Below are positions 5,923 to 5,934 of a stretch of DNA of 5,934 nt, piece after piece. A program made the translations under genes and the position numbers. Below the pieces are notes generated by a model. It made no database searches. It was not told the origin of the DNA and saw nothing but the letters and a program-made list of their open reading frames with translations. The stretch's first letter is position 1. Each line of letters opens with the position of its first letter. Source of the stretch: Methanosarcinaceae archaeon (lineage in GTDB: Archaea > Halobacteriota > Methanosarcinia > Methanosarcinales > Methanosarcinaceae). The DNA is taken from positions 11,212-17,145 of the forward strand of contig JAQVBP010000052.1 of the NCBI GenBank assembly GCA_028690255.1, given 5' to 3'.

Positions 5923-5934
5923 TCCGTACCCCTG

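Overview
The window looks like a chromosomal segment of a methanogenic archaeon, most likely Methanosarcina or a close relative. The main evidence is an archaeal-type flap endonuclease with a C-terminal PCNA-binding tail, together with AT-rich spacers carrying TATA-like boxes and T-rich 3' ends. Genes with bacterial-looking sequence (a SatP/YaaH-type acetate transporter and a long, metal-dependent phosphoglycerate mutase) sit beside it, as is common in that genus. The genus call is inference from gene content; no marker gene such as rRNA is present.

Layout: positions 1-63 are a pure AAATCT hexamer tandem repeat that runs off the left edge. Next is an acetate/succinate transporter gene on the minus strand (84-665). 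A 360-bp AT-rich divergent spacer (666-1025) separates it from gpmI on the plus strand (1026-2585). The spacer holds TATA-like boxes, a repeated TACTTT(N)AATT motif flanking one of them, and a possible 9-codon upstream ORF overlapping the gpmI start. A 156-bp convergent spacer follows, containing five 18-bp direct repeats, each with a T5 run. The flap endonuclease gene (2742-3758) and a secreted clostripain-like peptidase gene (3910-5922) are both on the minus strand, with the peptidase upstream. A 151-bp spacer with its own promoter-like box lies between them.

Functionally, the transporter and the phosphoglycerate mutase fit together. Acetate entering the cell can be activated to acetyl-CoA and converted to pyruvate and phosphoenolpyruvate, and GpmI then interconverts 2- and 3-phosphoglycerate on the way to sugars. 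Their divergent promoters could share regulation. The flap endonuclease (Okazaki fragment maturation and repair) and the surface peptidase have no evident link to this pair or to each other.

No CRISPR array, mobile element, tRNA, rRNA or clearly novel multi-gene system is visible. The most noteworthy signals are non-coding: the two tandem repeats lying just past the 3' ends of aceP and gpmI, and the repeat-flanked TATA box in the divergent spacer.
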